Origin: Cytophagales bacterium CG12_big_fil_rev_8_21_14_0_65_40_12
GTDB lineage: Bacteria > Bacteroidota > Bacteroidia > Cytophagales > Cyclobacteriaceae
Reading direction: 5' to 3'
Assembly (NCBI GenBank): GCA_002786855.1
Contig: PCUU01000079.1
Coordinates: forward strand, 1-46,909
Length of the DNA stretch: 46,909 bases
The first letter of the stretch is position 1, and each line of letters begins with the position of its first letter. Positions 8,219 through 16,769 of the stretch are shown one piece after another. The position numbers were made by a program, and so were the translations under genes. The notes under the pieces are model-generated. The model was not told where the DNA came from, did no database searches, and saw nothing but the letters and a program-made list of their open reading frames with translations.

Positions 8219-8595
8219 TATTTCTTGATTTGATTGAAATGTAAATGTTAACAATCTAGACCAAGAAACATTAATCGGAAATGGCAATTTGTAAGAGCGC
8301 AAACAAAGCGTTATGAATGGTGTTGTGTCGATTGATCGAATTCAGAGATGTATAGGCCGCTCTAGTTTTGGGATTTTTGAGTAATTAAATTTTTTACTAT
8401 TCTAAAGTTTCGAGTAAGCCCAAATCTATTTTTTGGGTTAGAAAATTGACCTCGAATGTCATTTTGTTGGTTATTTCTGCCGTTCGATGGCCCTTTCATA
8501 TATTTCGTCATTTTTTTTACAACGTGAGTTGATTTTTATTATATTTGTCCTGCGTAAGAAAGTTCAAAAATTATAAACCTTTTAAAATTATTCAC
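8219..8595. other. Divergent promoter region
   Basis: 377 bases between the divergent starts at 8218 (minus) and 8596 (plus). A rightward TAnnTTTG box lies at 8540-8547. On the minus strand, CAAATCTA at 8421-8428 (reverse TAnnTTTG) could serve the propeller gene but has no clear upstream partner. No open frame of note is present. Confidence 0.5.
8540..8547 (+). promoter_or_regulatory. Bacteroidota -7 promoter box
   Basis: TATATTTG matches the Bacteroidota -7 consensus TAnnTTTG. A T-rich stretch, not a clear TTTG, sits at the expected -33 distance. A start site near 8554 would give a leader of about 40 bases for the gene at 8596. Confidence 0.5.
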
Positions 8596-8865
8596 ATGAA
8601 GAAAATTTACCGATTATCGTTAATCTGTGCAGTAATGGCAATGTCATTTATGTCTTTCGCTGCCAATAAGCCAATCAGTAGTTCAGATTACTGGAGTTGT
8701 AAGATTGTAGCCAAAAAAAATGGCGTTAGGCTAAAAGTAGTTGCAGATACCTGTGACGAGGCTAGAGAAACTATGGACAAATTTTGGCGGAGCTATGATG
8801 AGAACAATTATAATAACCGGCACAATGCTCTGTTCTTCTTTTTTGGGAACGATGTTTTTAGATAA
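8596..8865 (+). CDS. Small secreted cysteine protein A
   Basis: 89 residues from ATG 8596; an upstream in-frame start at 8545 lies inside the likely promoter and gives a worse leader. The signal peptide MKKIYRLSLICAVMAMSFMSFA is clear. The mature part contains CKIVAKKNGVRLKVVADTC followed by DEARETMDKFW, that is two cysteines 18 apart ending in a T-C-D-E-A-R motif. The same pattern occurs in the next gene, so they are paralogues. The tail turns hydrophobic (ALFFFFGN) where it is overlapped by the next gene. No known family recognised. Confidence 0.6.
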   Translation: MKKIYRLSLICAVMAMSFMSFAANKPISSSDYWSCKIVAKKNGVRLKVVADTCDEARETMDKFWRSYDENNYNNRHNALFFFFGNDVFR

Positions 8866-8995
8866 CACAAGTGTTTTGAATTTTGAAGACGCCAAGTGTA
8901 GAATTGAATATCTAAAATCAGGACGTTATATAAAAGTTACGGGGGCTACATGCGAAGAGGCTCGTCAAAAATTAAAGGAACTTTTAGAGCAATGA
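8795..8995 (+). CDS. Small secreted cysteine protein B, paralogue of A
   Basis: 66 residues from ATG 8795 (a second ATG follows at 8798), with GGCGGAG just upstream inside the preceding gene. The N-terminus MRTIIITGTMLCSSFLGTMF is signal-like. The mature part has CRIEYLKSGRYIKVTGATC then EEARQKLKELL, aligning over about 30 residues with protein A (both C-x17-C with T-C-[DE]-E-A-R). It overlaps gene A by 71 bases in another frame. A longer start at 8741 is possible but lacks a leader. It ends just before a terminator, so A and B form a two-gene unit. Confidence 0.6.
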   Translation: MMRTIIITGTMLCSSFLGTMFLDNTSVLNFEDAKCRIEYLKSGRYIKVTGATCEEARQKLKELLEQ

Positions 8996-9005
8996 TATTG
9001 AACAA

Positions 9006-9041
9006 GGGGCTGTCTGAAATGTCAAGACAGCCTCTTTCTTT
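9006..9041 (+). terminator. Rho-independent terminator
   Basis: Stem GGGGCTGTCT (9006-9015) / AGACAGCCTC (9025-9034) with one G-U pair and a 9-base loop, followed by a T-rich tract. It closes the small cysteine protein pair. Confidence 0.85.
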
Positions 9042-9094
9042 AATTTACCTCTCCTAATATTTATTTCTTTTTTTATATAAATAATAAATAATTT

Positions 9095-9856
9095 ATGAAA
9101 CATATTTTATTATTCTTTGTTTTAATATTTGTTTTTAAAACTAACACCTTAATAGCTCAGAACTCATTGGCTACTTATACCTATAAGATGATAGAAGACG
9201 AGTTTGAGCATTCTGGCAAACTTATTTTTAATAGCAACACTTCTAAATTTGTATACAAACAAATAGAAGGAACTAAATACATAATAGAGGAGGATGATGG
9301 GTTTCTAACTCAAACAATATATTCGGATAGTGCTGGGCATGTATTCTACAGAGATAAGACCACGATGAAAATGAAGGAAAGAACCTTTGTTGAATCTAAC
9401 GCTTTTTTGCTAGAGGACGATTTTAAGTTAGCCTGGCGGATTGAGAAAAGAACAAAAGATATTGCTTCTTACAAATGTTACCGAGCGTCAACAACATTTA
9501 GGGGTAGAGAATATATCGCATGGTTTTCTCCCGATATTCCTTTTGATGTGGGACCATGGAAATTTAATGGTCTACCTGGTATGATTTTAGAAGTTTCGGA
9601 TAAAGAAAATCTAGTTTACTTCAAGGTTTCTGCCCTTAGTTTATCGAATAGTTCTTCAAAAATAGGCTTTGATTATTTAGGAGAGTTTGTTTCTTATGAA
9701 GATTTGAGATCCCGCCAATTAACCATTTGGAAAAGGAGAAATGAAATGCTCAAAAGCAAGGCAGCTCGCATGATGGCGGCTTCACCTGGTTTGGAAATTG
9801 AAATAGAGCTTCCAAATACCCCAGTTTATACTGAGAAATTTAGCTTTGAGAATTGA
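9095..9856 (+). CDS. GLPGLI family protein
   Basis: 253 residues with a signal peptide ending TLIAQ. GPWKFNGLPGMILEV carries the family signature at residues 159-164, after the usual aromatic strand YIAWFSPDIPF. GLPGLI proteins are Bacteroidota-specific, exported, and of unknown function; they often accompany a TonB-receptor-like barrel, as here. The stop TGA shares bases with the TTG start of the next gene (TTGA), implying translational coupling. The promoter is probably in the AT-rich stretch 9042-9094. Confidence 0.88.
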   Translation: MKHILLFFVLIFVFKTNTLIAQNSLATYTYKMIEDEFEHSGKLIFNSNTSKFVYKQIEGTKYIIEEDDGFLTQTIYSDSAGHVFYRDKTTMKMKERTFVESNAFLLEDDFKLAWRIEKRTKDIASYKCYRASTTFRGREYIAWFSPDIPFDVGPWKFNGLPGMILEVSDKENLVYFKVSALSLSNSSSKIGFDYLGEFVSYEDLRSRQLTIWKRRNEMLKSKAARMMAASPGLEIEIELPNTPVYTEKFSFEN

Positions 9857-12483
9857 AACGGGCTATTTTAAGTCTGGTCATTTTTCTTTTGATAAGTTTA
9901 ATTGCGTACTCACAAGCAGGAAACTTGAGCCTTAAAGGCACGGTTAAGGACATATCTGATAAACCCATTCAGTATGCCCAGATAATAGCAAAAAGCACTT
10001 CGGATTCTGTAATTATTAACTTCACCTTTTCAGATGAAGAAGGGTTATTTGAGGTCCAATTGGGAAGTTTTAGGCAAAATTCATCCGTAATTATTGAAGC
10101 ACGTAGTCTTGGGTATAATCCTTTGAGTCTAAGGATCGAAAGCGAAAATTTTAGAGAGAAGTTAAATTTCGTTCTTACGGAGACCCTAATGCAATTAGAT
10201 GAAGTTGTTATTGAAGCTAATAAACCTATTCGAAGTTCTAATGATACTCTAATCTTTCGATTGGAATCATTTATTGATGGAACTGAAGAAGTTACGGAGG
10301 ACGTACTCAAGAAAATACCTGGGATAACAATTACTTCAGAAGGAGTAATAAAGTATAATGGGAGGGAGATAAGGAAAATCCTGTTAGATGGAGATGACCT
10401 GACTGATTCTAATTATAAAATACTTAGCAAGAATTTATCTGCTGACTTATTACAGGAGGTCGAGATTTTAAAAAACTATACAGACAATCGTCTTTTTAAA
10501 GGCATAGAAAATACTGAAGATGTCGCTATCAATTTAAAAATTAAGGAGGGTCGAAAAGCACCTTTGTTTGGTGAAGCTGACGTGAATATTGGTATTACCA
10601 ATGTATATAGCTTAGAAAGTAATCTCTTGAGTTATTCCAGTCATTTCAAGGGATTACTTTTATTAGACTTGAATAACATTGGAGATAATGCGCTCGATTC
10701 TGATCTGAGTAGGTTTAATGCAGGCAATCTTGAATACCGAGAGTTTAAGTTATCCTCGCGGATAATTGATTCTGATATAAGTAATCCAGATTTCTTACCA
10801 TTAAATACAATTCTCTTTCATAAGTCAAAATACAGTTCATTTAATTTTTTGGTGAAACCAAGTGAAAGGATTAAAGTCAGAAATCTTCTCGCTGTTTATT
10901 CAAATGAAATATCCTTTAATTCTTCGAATATTCTTGAGTTTAATACTCCTGAATTTATTGTAAGTATTGAAGAGGAAATTCAAAATGAGATCAGACCTAG
11001 ACAGATTTTTCATGACGTGCTGGCAACATATGAAATTAATAAGTCATCAGACTTACAATTTCGTTCACAGCTTACATATTCGTTAGACAAAAAATTTGGA
11101 CAAAATGTTCTTAATGGACAGACAATTCTTGATAGCTTAACTCAACAAGATTTAAGTGGCCTAATTGAAGTCTCTTTGACGAAAAGATTAACAAAAAAAG
11201 TAGGGATGATTACTCGGACCACTTACTCTCGCGACAATATCTCAGAGAATTATAATTTGGACAGCCTAAACCTAGTATTTTCAGCGAGTAGACTTAACCA
11301 AGTAACCGAACAAACAAGTAATAATTTTGGAGTTAGTAATACCTTAAGAGCTGTATTGGGAAATTATAACTTGGATGTAAATAATGGTGTAGTTTGGTCA
11401 GATCAGAAAATATCAAATGTTATAAGTTCTCCCGATGACAACAATTTCAATTCCGAAAATGGATTTAGGTTTACAGCCGAAAGTGTTTTTAGTGAGTTAA
11501 TTATAAAGAGAGAATTTAAGCATTTAGACTTTTCATTTGGAGGAAGGTATAGAATTGAAGAATTCCACTACAATGTCACACGCAAACAAAGTTTTTTTGA
11601 GCCTATTTTAGGTTTAAAACTAAGGCTTAGCCAAAATTTAAAAACCGGAATAGTTTATAATACCGAGAACAGACTTCCGGGTGTAAAGGATTTATATGCT
11701 TTTCCAATCATTACAAGTTTTAGAGTTTCTAGATCGAACGACATTCCAATTACTTTTATAGGAAAGACAAAGACCTTGGCCCATTTTTGGAAATATGAAG
11801 AGAATGCTCGCTTGTACATTTCTTCAAACTTGAGTCTTTATCTTAGCAAACAAACCCCATATTTATCTTATGAGGGAGTCCTTCAGAATTCAGGGATTTT
11901 TGAAGTTAAGGCAGTGGCCATTTCAGATCGTAGCGTCTCAAGTGTAGTTTATGATTTCAGTAAATATTTACCAAGATTATCTAGCACCTTTAAACTAGGT
12001 TATGAATGGGGTCAGACTAAGGCTAGCTATATGTTAAATAATGAACTGTTAAGTAGTCAAATAGATATCTATCGTATTAAGGCTTCTGTGGGTACTGCTT
12101 TTTCAGGGAAATTAAACTTTGGTGGCTTTATACGGATAGACAACAATATTTCTAAGTCGGAACAATTTTATAATTCATTGAGAGTAACTAGTTTATCGGA
12201 AAAAATCACATTCATGGCCTCAAATAGCCTCAGAGCTACTTTTGGCGCAGAGCACATACATTACTCCTCGAACGAATATAGGTCTGGGACATTTTTGAAC
12301 TTTGCTAACGTTAGTTTAAGATATACATTAAGCCGATCGAGCCTAATAATTGGTTTTGACTTGAATAACTTAATTAATATGAGGTCAGCTGATGTTATAG
12401 CGATTGATGAGTTGTCAAGATCAACCACATCTTATAATCTTTTGCCAAGATATCTACTCTTACATCTCAAATTTAAATTTTAG
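9853..12483 (+). CDS. CarboxypepD-regulatory/TonB-receptor-like outer-membrane beta-barrel
   Basis: 876 residues. It starts at TTG 9853, overlapping the GLPGLI stop by 4 bases; the leader RAILSLVIFLLISLIAYSQ supports this start. Residues about 24-100 form a carboxypeptidase-regulatory-like domain (LKGTVKDISDKPIQYAQI). A plug-like region follows (LDEVVIEANKPI, IPGITITSEGVIKYNGREI, LLDGDDLTD), then a long beta-barrel ending in an aromatic-terminated strand, YLLLHLKFKF. No SusD-like gene or TonB box is obvious. It is probably an outer-membrane protein working with the GLPGLI protein; the substrate is unknown. Confidence 0.85.
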   Translation: MKRAILSLVIFLLISLIAYSQAGNLSLKGTVKDISDKPIQYAQIIAKSTSDSVIINFTFSDEEGLFEVQLGSFRQNSSVIIEARSLGYNPLSLRIESENFREKLNFVLTETLMQLDEVVIEANKPIRSSNDTLIFRLESFIDGTEEVTEDVLKKIPGITITSEGVIKYNGREIRKILLDGDDLTDSNYKILSKNLSADLLQEVEILKNYTDNRLFKGIENTEDVAINLKIKEGRKAPLFGEADVNIGITNVYSLESNLLSYSSHFKGLLLLDLNNIGDNALDSDLSRFNAGNLEYREFKLSSRIIDSDISNPDFLPLNTILFHKSKYSSFNFLVKPSERIKVRNLLAVYSNEISFNSSNILEFNTPEFIVSIEEEIQNEIRPRQIFHDVLATYEINKSSDLQFRSQLTYSLDKKFGQNVLNGQTILDSLTQQDLSGLIEVSLTKRLTKKVGMITRTTYSRDNISENYNLDSLNLVFSASRLNQVTEQTSNNFGVSNTLRAVLGNYNLDVNNGVVWSDQKISNVISSPDDNNFNSENGFRFTAESVFSELIIKREFKHLDFSFGGRYRIEEFHYNVTRKQSFFEPILGLKLRLSQNLKTGIVYNTENRLPGVKDLYAFPIITSFRVSRSNDIPITFIGKTKTLAHFWKYEENARLYISSNLSLYLSKQTPYLSYEGVLQNSGIFEVKAVAISDRSVSSVVYDFSKYLPRLSSTFKLGYEWGQTKASYMLNNELLSSQIDIYRIKASVGTAFSGKLNFGGFIRIDNNISKSEQFYNSLRVTSLSEKITFMASNSLRATFGAEHIHYSSNEYRSGTFLNFANVSLRYTLSRSSLIIGFDLNNLINMRSADVIAIDELSRSTTSYNLLPRYLLLHLKFKF

Positions 12484-12499
12484 GTTTTGGCTGAATCAC

Positions 12500-13927
12500 T
12501 TATTTTTTGATTGTGCCAAATTGCTCATCTAGTGCTTGTTTCTTTTCAATTTCCTCTAGGGCTTTGCTGAAAGTTCCGCTGGCCTTTATAGTGTTGTAGC
12601 TCAGCCAAAATTCCGGATTATATTTGGAAGGATAATGAAAAAGGAATCCGTTGAATTGATTTTCCTTTGAAATTGGATAAACTGATTGAGTCTTAATGCT
12701 AGATACAATTAGTTCTGAATTCGTCTCAAAAATAATTTCATTAAAATGCGATCCGCTATTCTTATACCTACTTTTTTTCAGAATTGAGCTCAAATACCAA
12801 ACGTTCTCAAATTGTCTGTAAGTTACTTTTACCCGATGATAATAATCAGTCATTAACCTCTTGTGTGTTTTTCGATCAGCATCATCTTTATACTCATTTT
12901 TTGAGCCCCTAATCTTCAATTCTAAAGTATTAGCTTTTTCTAAAAGTCGTTCATGACTTTTTGGTATTTCATACTCAAAAGAAGTAAACGCGAAGGATTC
13001 CTTATCAATTAACAAATACCCTTCTAGAAAGGATAATTCAATATTCTTCTTTTTTGGTTTGAAATATATCTTGTAACAGTACTTATCATCAAATTGAATA
13101 CTTTCTTCAAGTTCATAATGGTAGAAATCAAAATTGAGTGAATCAAGAAAGGTATTCAGTAACTTAACATTATCCATAGAGCTTAGCGATAGAGCAGCAC
13201 CAGGAATATCAAACTGTTCAAAATTAATGTTGTTTTGTTTGAATATAGAGCGAACCTCTTGCCAGTTATTGCTTTTGCGGCTTTGAATAACTTGCTGTTG
13301 ATCTCCTTGCTTTATTTTATCGCTGAAAATATCTGAAAAAGGTAACGATCCAGTGCTTTTATCTGAGTTACTCCATGATTTTACCAAATCTCCAGAGATG
13401 TTGTAAGCTGTATAATAAAGCCGACAGTTAGCGTCTGCAAACTGCACAAATAGAGAATCAACTTTTACCAATTCTCGATAATAAGTGTCCAATATCGCTG
13501 GCTTAGATTGGTAGTTTTGACCAATCTTGGTAATTGCCTTTTTTACAATATCGATTGCCCTCAATGGATTTACCTCAACTGATTCTAAATCAAAGATTGA
13601 CTCTGTAAGTCTTACAGTAGTGAACTGTTCATTTAGATCCTTGACCGCAACCCGCAAATTTTTAAAGCCAACATATGAAAATACCAACGTATCGTTGGTG
13701 TAGATGGATTCTACGCTCAATCGAAACTCGCCATCTTCATTGCTTATAAATCCTAAATCAGTCTTGCTTAGTCTGATGCTTGCAAAGGGAAGTGAATTAT
13801 TAGTCTTGGAATCCACTATCCTACCAGAAACCCGTATATGTGTATTTGATTTAATTGATTCCTGAGCATTGCTTTTTTTAAAAATTGTCAGATGGATTAA
13901 TATCAATAAGAAAATCGAGTTCTTCAT
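12500..13927 (-). CDS. CarboxypepD-regulatory-like domain secreted protein
   Basis: 475 residues with a signal peptide ending KSNAQ. An N-terminal carboxypeptidase-regulatory-like domain spans about residues 30-110 (VSGRIVDSKTNNSLPFASI, then GEFRLSV and the YVGF turn). The C-terminal 350 residues resemble the beta-rich surface region seen in many Bacteroidota proteins of this type, including AIDIVKKAITKIGQNY, but I cannot name that domain firmly. It converges on the beta-barrel gene with a 16-base gap and no clear terminator. No enzyme motif seen. Confidence 0.75.
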   Translation of the reverse strand: MKNSIFLLILIHLTIFKKSNAQESIKSNTHIRVSGRIVDSKTNNSLPFASIRLSKTDLGFISNEDGEFRLSVESIYTNDTLVFSYVGFKNLRVAVKDLNEQFTTVRLTESIFDLESVEVNPLRAIDIVKKAITKIGQNYQSKPAILDTYYRELVKVDSLFVQFADANCRLYYTAYNISGDLVKSWSNSDKSTGSLPFSDIFSDKIKQGDQQQVIQSRKSNNWQEVRSIFKQNNINFEQFDIPGAALSLSSMDNVKLLNTFLDSLNFDFYHYELEESIQFDDKYCYKIYFKPKKKNIELSFLEGYLLIDKESFAFTSFEYEIPKSHERLLEKANTLELKIRGSKNEYKDDADRKTHKRLMTDYYHRVKVTYRQFENVWYLSSILKKSRYKNSGSHFNEIIFETNSELIVSSIKTQSVYPISKENQFNGFLFHYPSKYNPEFWLSYNTIKASGTFSKALEEIEKKQALDEQFGTIKK

Positions 13928-14078
13928 AGCGCTTTTTTAAGTAAAAGAGTTCCAAATCAATATTCGCAATCATACTAAGTTACTTTTTATGAATATAGAA
14001 GTAACGAGTCTTTATAAATTTATTTGTTATGGCGTAAAATGGAAGTCTGAGAGATTGTAATTCAGTCATAATATTTAT

Positions 14079-14755
14079 TCAGTAAATCGATTGCAATAGA
14101 AATTTAAGGCCGATTCCAAAGCTCAAATGATTAAATCTAGCGCTCTTAACATCGAACTCATAAAAATTATCAGTAGTGTTATAGGTTACACTTACGGGTG
14201 TTAGGTATTCGCACGTGAAGATCTTACAGCCCTGAAACTTAAATCAAGGCTTAGGATTTCGTTAAGGAAAATCTCTAATCCGCCACCTGCTCCGTAACTC
14301 AATACAAAGTCGTTGATATCGATAAAGGAGTCAAAAGGTTCATCAACAGCGCTATCGCGATAATGCGATCGGGTAAAAATATAGTTGAAGCCACCTAGAA
14401 AATCAACATAGGGTTGGAAATTGCCAGAAATTAATGGTTTCACCCTTGCAAATCCGAGGAAACCTAACAGTTCATTGTTCCTCCTAACGCGAATATCGCC
14501 TAAATCGGGGCCATGAAATCCTTCCCTGACTTCGGAACCATACCTGGTGACATCGAACCTGCCACCAACATGGATGGGCGAATCTTTCAACTTTACGGCA
14601 ATATCTAGGCTAAAACCACCTCCCCAAATTTCAGGAGAATCTTTTTTGAGTTCCCCAATCGGTAGAAATCCATTTAAATTGAAGCCTAGGGTAGATTGAG
14701 CTTGTGCGGCATAACCAACACAAAAAAGACTGAGTGTGAGTATGAGTTTATGCAT
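14079..14755 (-). pseudogene. Outer-membrane beta-barrel protein gene with apparent frameshift
   Basis: From ATG 14755 the frame encodes a leader ending YAAQAQ and a small beta-barrel (NLNGFLPIGELKKDSPE, FQPYVDFLGGFNYIF, SYGAGGGLEIFLNE) but stops at 14201 after the non-family tail RSSRANT. In the neighbouring frame the coding continues at once: CEYLTPVSVTYNTTDNFYEF...RFNHLSFGIGLKFLL, a proper terminal barrel strand, with a stop at 14079-14081. The span of 677 bases needs one extra base to stay in frame. The shift lies near 14205-14230. It is either a recent loss or a one-base sequence error. It is divergent from the XRE/S24 regulator gene. Confidence 0.75.
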
Positions 14756-14798
14756 TGATTGACTTGTTTGACCGTGCATTACTGAGCCAATAATATGC

Positions 14799-14806
14799 CA
14801 AAAATA
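14799..14806 (-). promoter_or_regulatory. Possible -7 box for the beta-barrel gene
   Basis: CAAAAATA on the plus strand reads TATTTTTG on the minus strand, matching TAnnTTTG. A start site near 14792 would leave a leader of about 37 bases before ATG 14755. No clear -33 TTTG is present, so this is tentative. Confidence 0.35.
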
Positions 14807-14876
14807 TTGCTCAAATCGCCTCATAAATCTTTTTCGATCTAAAATATTTAGTATTATTGTGTGTAAAATTTTTAGC

Positions 14877-15680
14877 ATGAGCATTGTTTCGGAAAATATT
14901 AAACATTTAAGAAAACTTCAAAAGTGGACGCAAGGCGATTTTGCCGAGAAAATTGACATTAAGCGATCGCTGGTTGGAGCTTACGAAGAAGGACGGGCAG
15001 ATCCCCGTCTGAACAATTTACTGAACATGTCTAAAGTATTTTCCGTCCCTGTAGATTTGCTGATCTCTACCGATCTTACCCATCTTTCGATGGACGAAAT
15101 TCAGAAGCGAACTTCATCAAAAAAGACTTCTGCCAAAATTTTATCAATCACAGTAGATCGAAATAACGATGAACTGATTGATCTTATCCCTCAAAAAGCA
15201 TCAGCAGGGTACTTAAACGGCTATGCCGACCCAGAATATTTGGAAGAAATGCCCAAGTTTCAATTGCCAAATTTAGCTAAAACGGGTACACTCAGGGCTT
15301 TTGAAATAACAGGGGATTCTATGCTGCCATTAAAGCCAGGCACCATTGTAGTTGGAAAGTATTTAGAAGATATTTCATCAATTAAGAACGGTAGATGTTA
15401 TGTAATCCTGTCCAAAGAGGAAGGCGTTGTGTACAAGCGGGTCTTTGATTACTCTGCCGAAAACGGAAAACTATTTTTAGTCTCAGACAATAAAGCCTAT
15501 GCTCCTTATGATATCAATGCCGCAGATGTAATTGAAGTTTGGGAAGCGAAGGCCTATTTAAGCATGGACTTTCCCGACTATACTGATGATGATATGGATT
15601 TTGAAAAACTAAAAACCATAGTAATGGAGCTTCAGCAAGAAGTGATCAAGCTCAAGGATCACTCGCCTAAGTACAAATGA
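14877..15680 (+). CDS. XRE-family regulator with S24/LexA-like peptidase domain
   Basis: 267 residues from ATG 14877; GTG 14859 is an alternative with no better context. Residues 5-60 form a Cro/C1-type helix-turn-helix (NIKHLRKLQKWTQGDFAEKI). Residues 100-230 form an S24 (LexA/UmuD) fold: the candidate nucleophile is Ser148 in ITGDSMLPL and the candidate general base is Lys187 in VVYKRVF. An Ala110-Gly111 pair (ASAGYLNGY) lies where LexA-type self-cleavage occurs. The last 30 residues form a short charged helix. Family members are repressors relieved by self-cleavage; cleavage here is inferred. The divergent barrel gene is a likely target. Confidence 0.88.
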   Translation: MSIVSENIKHLRKLQKWTQGDFAEKIDIKRSLVGAYEEGRADPRLNNLLNMSKVFSVPVDLLISTDLTHLSMDEIQKRTSSKKTSAKILSITVDRNNDELIDLIPQKASAGYLNGYADPEYLEEMPKFQLPNLAKTGTLRAFEITGDSMLPLKPGTIVVGKYLEDISSIKNGRCYVILSKEEGVVYKRVFDYSAENGKLFLVSDNKAYAPYDINAADVIEVWEAKAYLSMDFPDYTDDDMDFEKLKTIVMELQQEVIKLKDHSPKYK

Positions 15681-15682
15681 AA

Positions 15683-16750
15683 TCATTCAAGGCCGAGTTG
15701 AAGCTTTATTCCGGCCCTGTCTACTTTGCCTGACTCAGTCCTCAAGAAGTTTTCTACCTTAAGTATGACTTTGGGACCATGGTATTTTGGTAAAGCGGAC
15801 TTTAAAGTGATTTGAATGCTTTCATTAGAAGCCTTGACTTCTTCTTTGATGACTAAAGCATACGATTCGCCAAGCGAAGGATCTTTGATCTTCAGCAATA
15901 CGGCCTCGGTTTCAAGTATATCACTGATTCGTTCTTCGAGCTGATCCAGATGGATTTTAATACCTCCAGAATTGATTACAAAATCTGCCCTGCCTAGCCA
16001 TAAGAAATGTTGGTCTTTCAGTGCTACTACATCATTGGTTTGTACCCATTCATTATTGGTGACATCCCCTTTGATTCTCAGGCAATTCCTTGCATCAGTA
16101 CCCAGTTCAATACCATCTAAAACTTTAAATTCCTCAGAAGTATTCGGTTCGTTCAATGGCATTAGAGCAATGTGCGATACTGTTTCTGTCATACCATAGG
16201 TATTATAAACCTGAGCAGTAATTGTATTTAATTTTTCGCGCAAACGGCTGCTTACAGGAGCGCCACCTACGATAATATGCGCAGATTGATTTAATATTTG
16301 CTTTCCCTGTTCATCTTCAAGCATATTTTCTAGTTGCATAGGCACCAATGCCATAAAATCAAATAGGCTATTCTTCTTCAGAAACAGCGAAGGGTTATTA
16401 GTCGGGGTAATCATTGTCAGATCCCAATCAAATTCCATTGCCCGTACCAACATCATTTTTCCACCAATAAATGATGGGTTCATACACATCAAAGCAGAGA
16501 TTCCATTTTCGAGCTTTAGTGTCCTGATTGTCCTTTTGGCGCTGGCGATCATTTGATTGCGACTGACGGTGATTGCTTTCGGTTTGCCCGTGGAGCCCGA
16601 AGTGAAAAGTTCGAAGAAAGGTTGACCGCTTTGCCATTCTAAAATAAAGTCGAAAATTGCTTGAAATTCGGGATATTGGCCAGATTTTTGAAGCCTAGCC
16701 ACGCTAGAAAACTCGTATTCATTGCCACCCAAAATTAATTTACCAGCCAT
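15683..16750 (-). CDS. menE: o-Succinylbenzoate-CoA ligase (MenE)
   Basis: 355 residues, short for the AMP-binding superfamily but usual for Bacteroidota MenE. The phosphate-binding loop TSGSTGKPK is at residues 50-58, the adenine motif YNTYGMTETVSHIA is mid-protein, and WLGRADFVINSGGIKI marks the hinge before the C-terminal lid with the ESGKVDRAGIK lysine region. It activates o-succinylbenzoate with CoA in menaquinone synthesis. Other AMP-ligases are possible on motif alone, but menD, menF and menI lie just downstream on the same strand side, which supports MenE. Its end is 2 bases from the convergent regulator gene. Confidence 0.85.
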   Translation of the reverse strand: MAGKLILGGNEYEFSSVARLQKSGQYPEFQAIFDFILEWQSGQPFFELFTSGSTGKPKAITVSRNQMIASAKRTIRTLKLENGISALMCMNPSFIGGKMMLVRAMEFDWDLTMITPTNNPSLFLKKNSLFDFMALVPMQLENMLEDEQGKQILNQSAHIIVGGAPVSSRLREKLNTITAQVYNTYGMTETVSHIALMPLNEPNTSEEFKVLDGIELGTDARNCLRIKGDVTNNEWVQTNDVVALKDQHFLWLGRADFVINSGGIKIHLDQLEERISDILETEAVLLKIKDPSLGESYALVIKEEVKASNESIQITLKSALPKYHGPKVILKVENFLRTESGKVDRAGIKLQLGLE

Positions 16751-16769
16751 CAGCCAATTTTAAGTCATT

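Noticed and set aside
8219-8302. TTG start 84 bases upstream for the Asp-box protein
   Set aside because: The added 28 residues are not leader-like, while ATG 8218 starts a normal signal peptide.
8545-8595. Longer start for small cysteine protein A
   Set aside because: It begins inside the -7 promoter box and would place 17 residues ahead of a perfect signal peptide.
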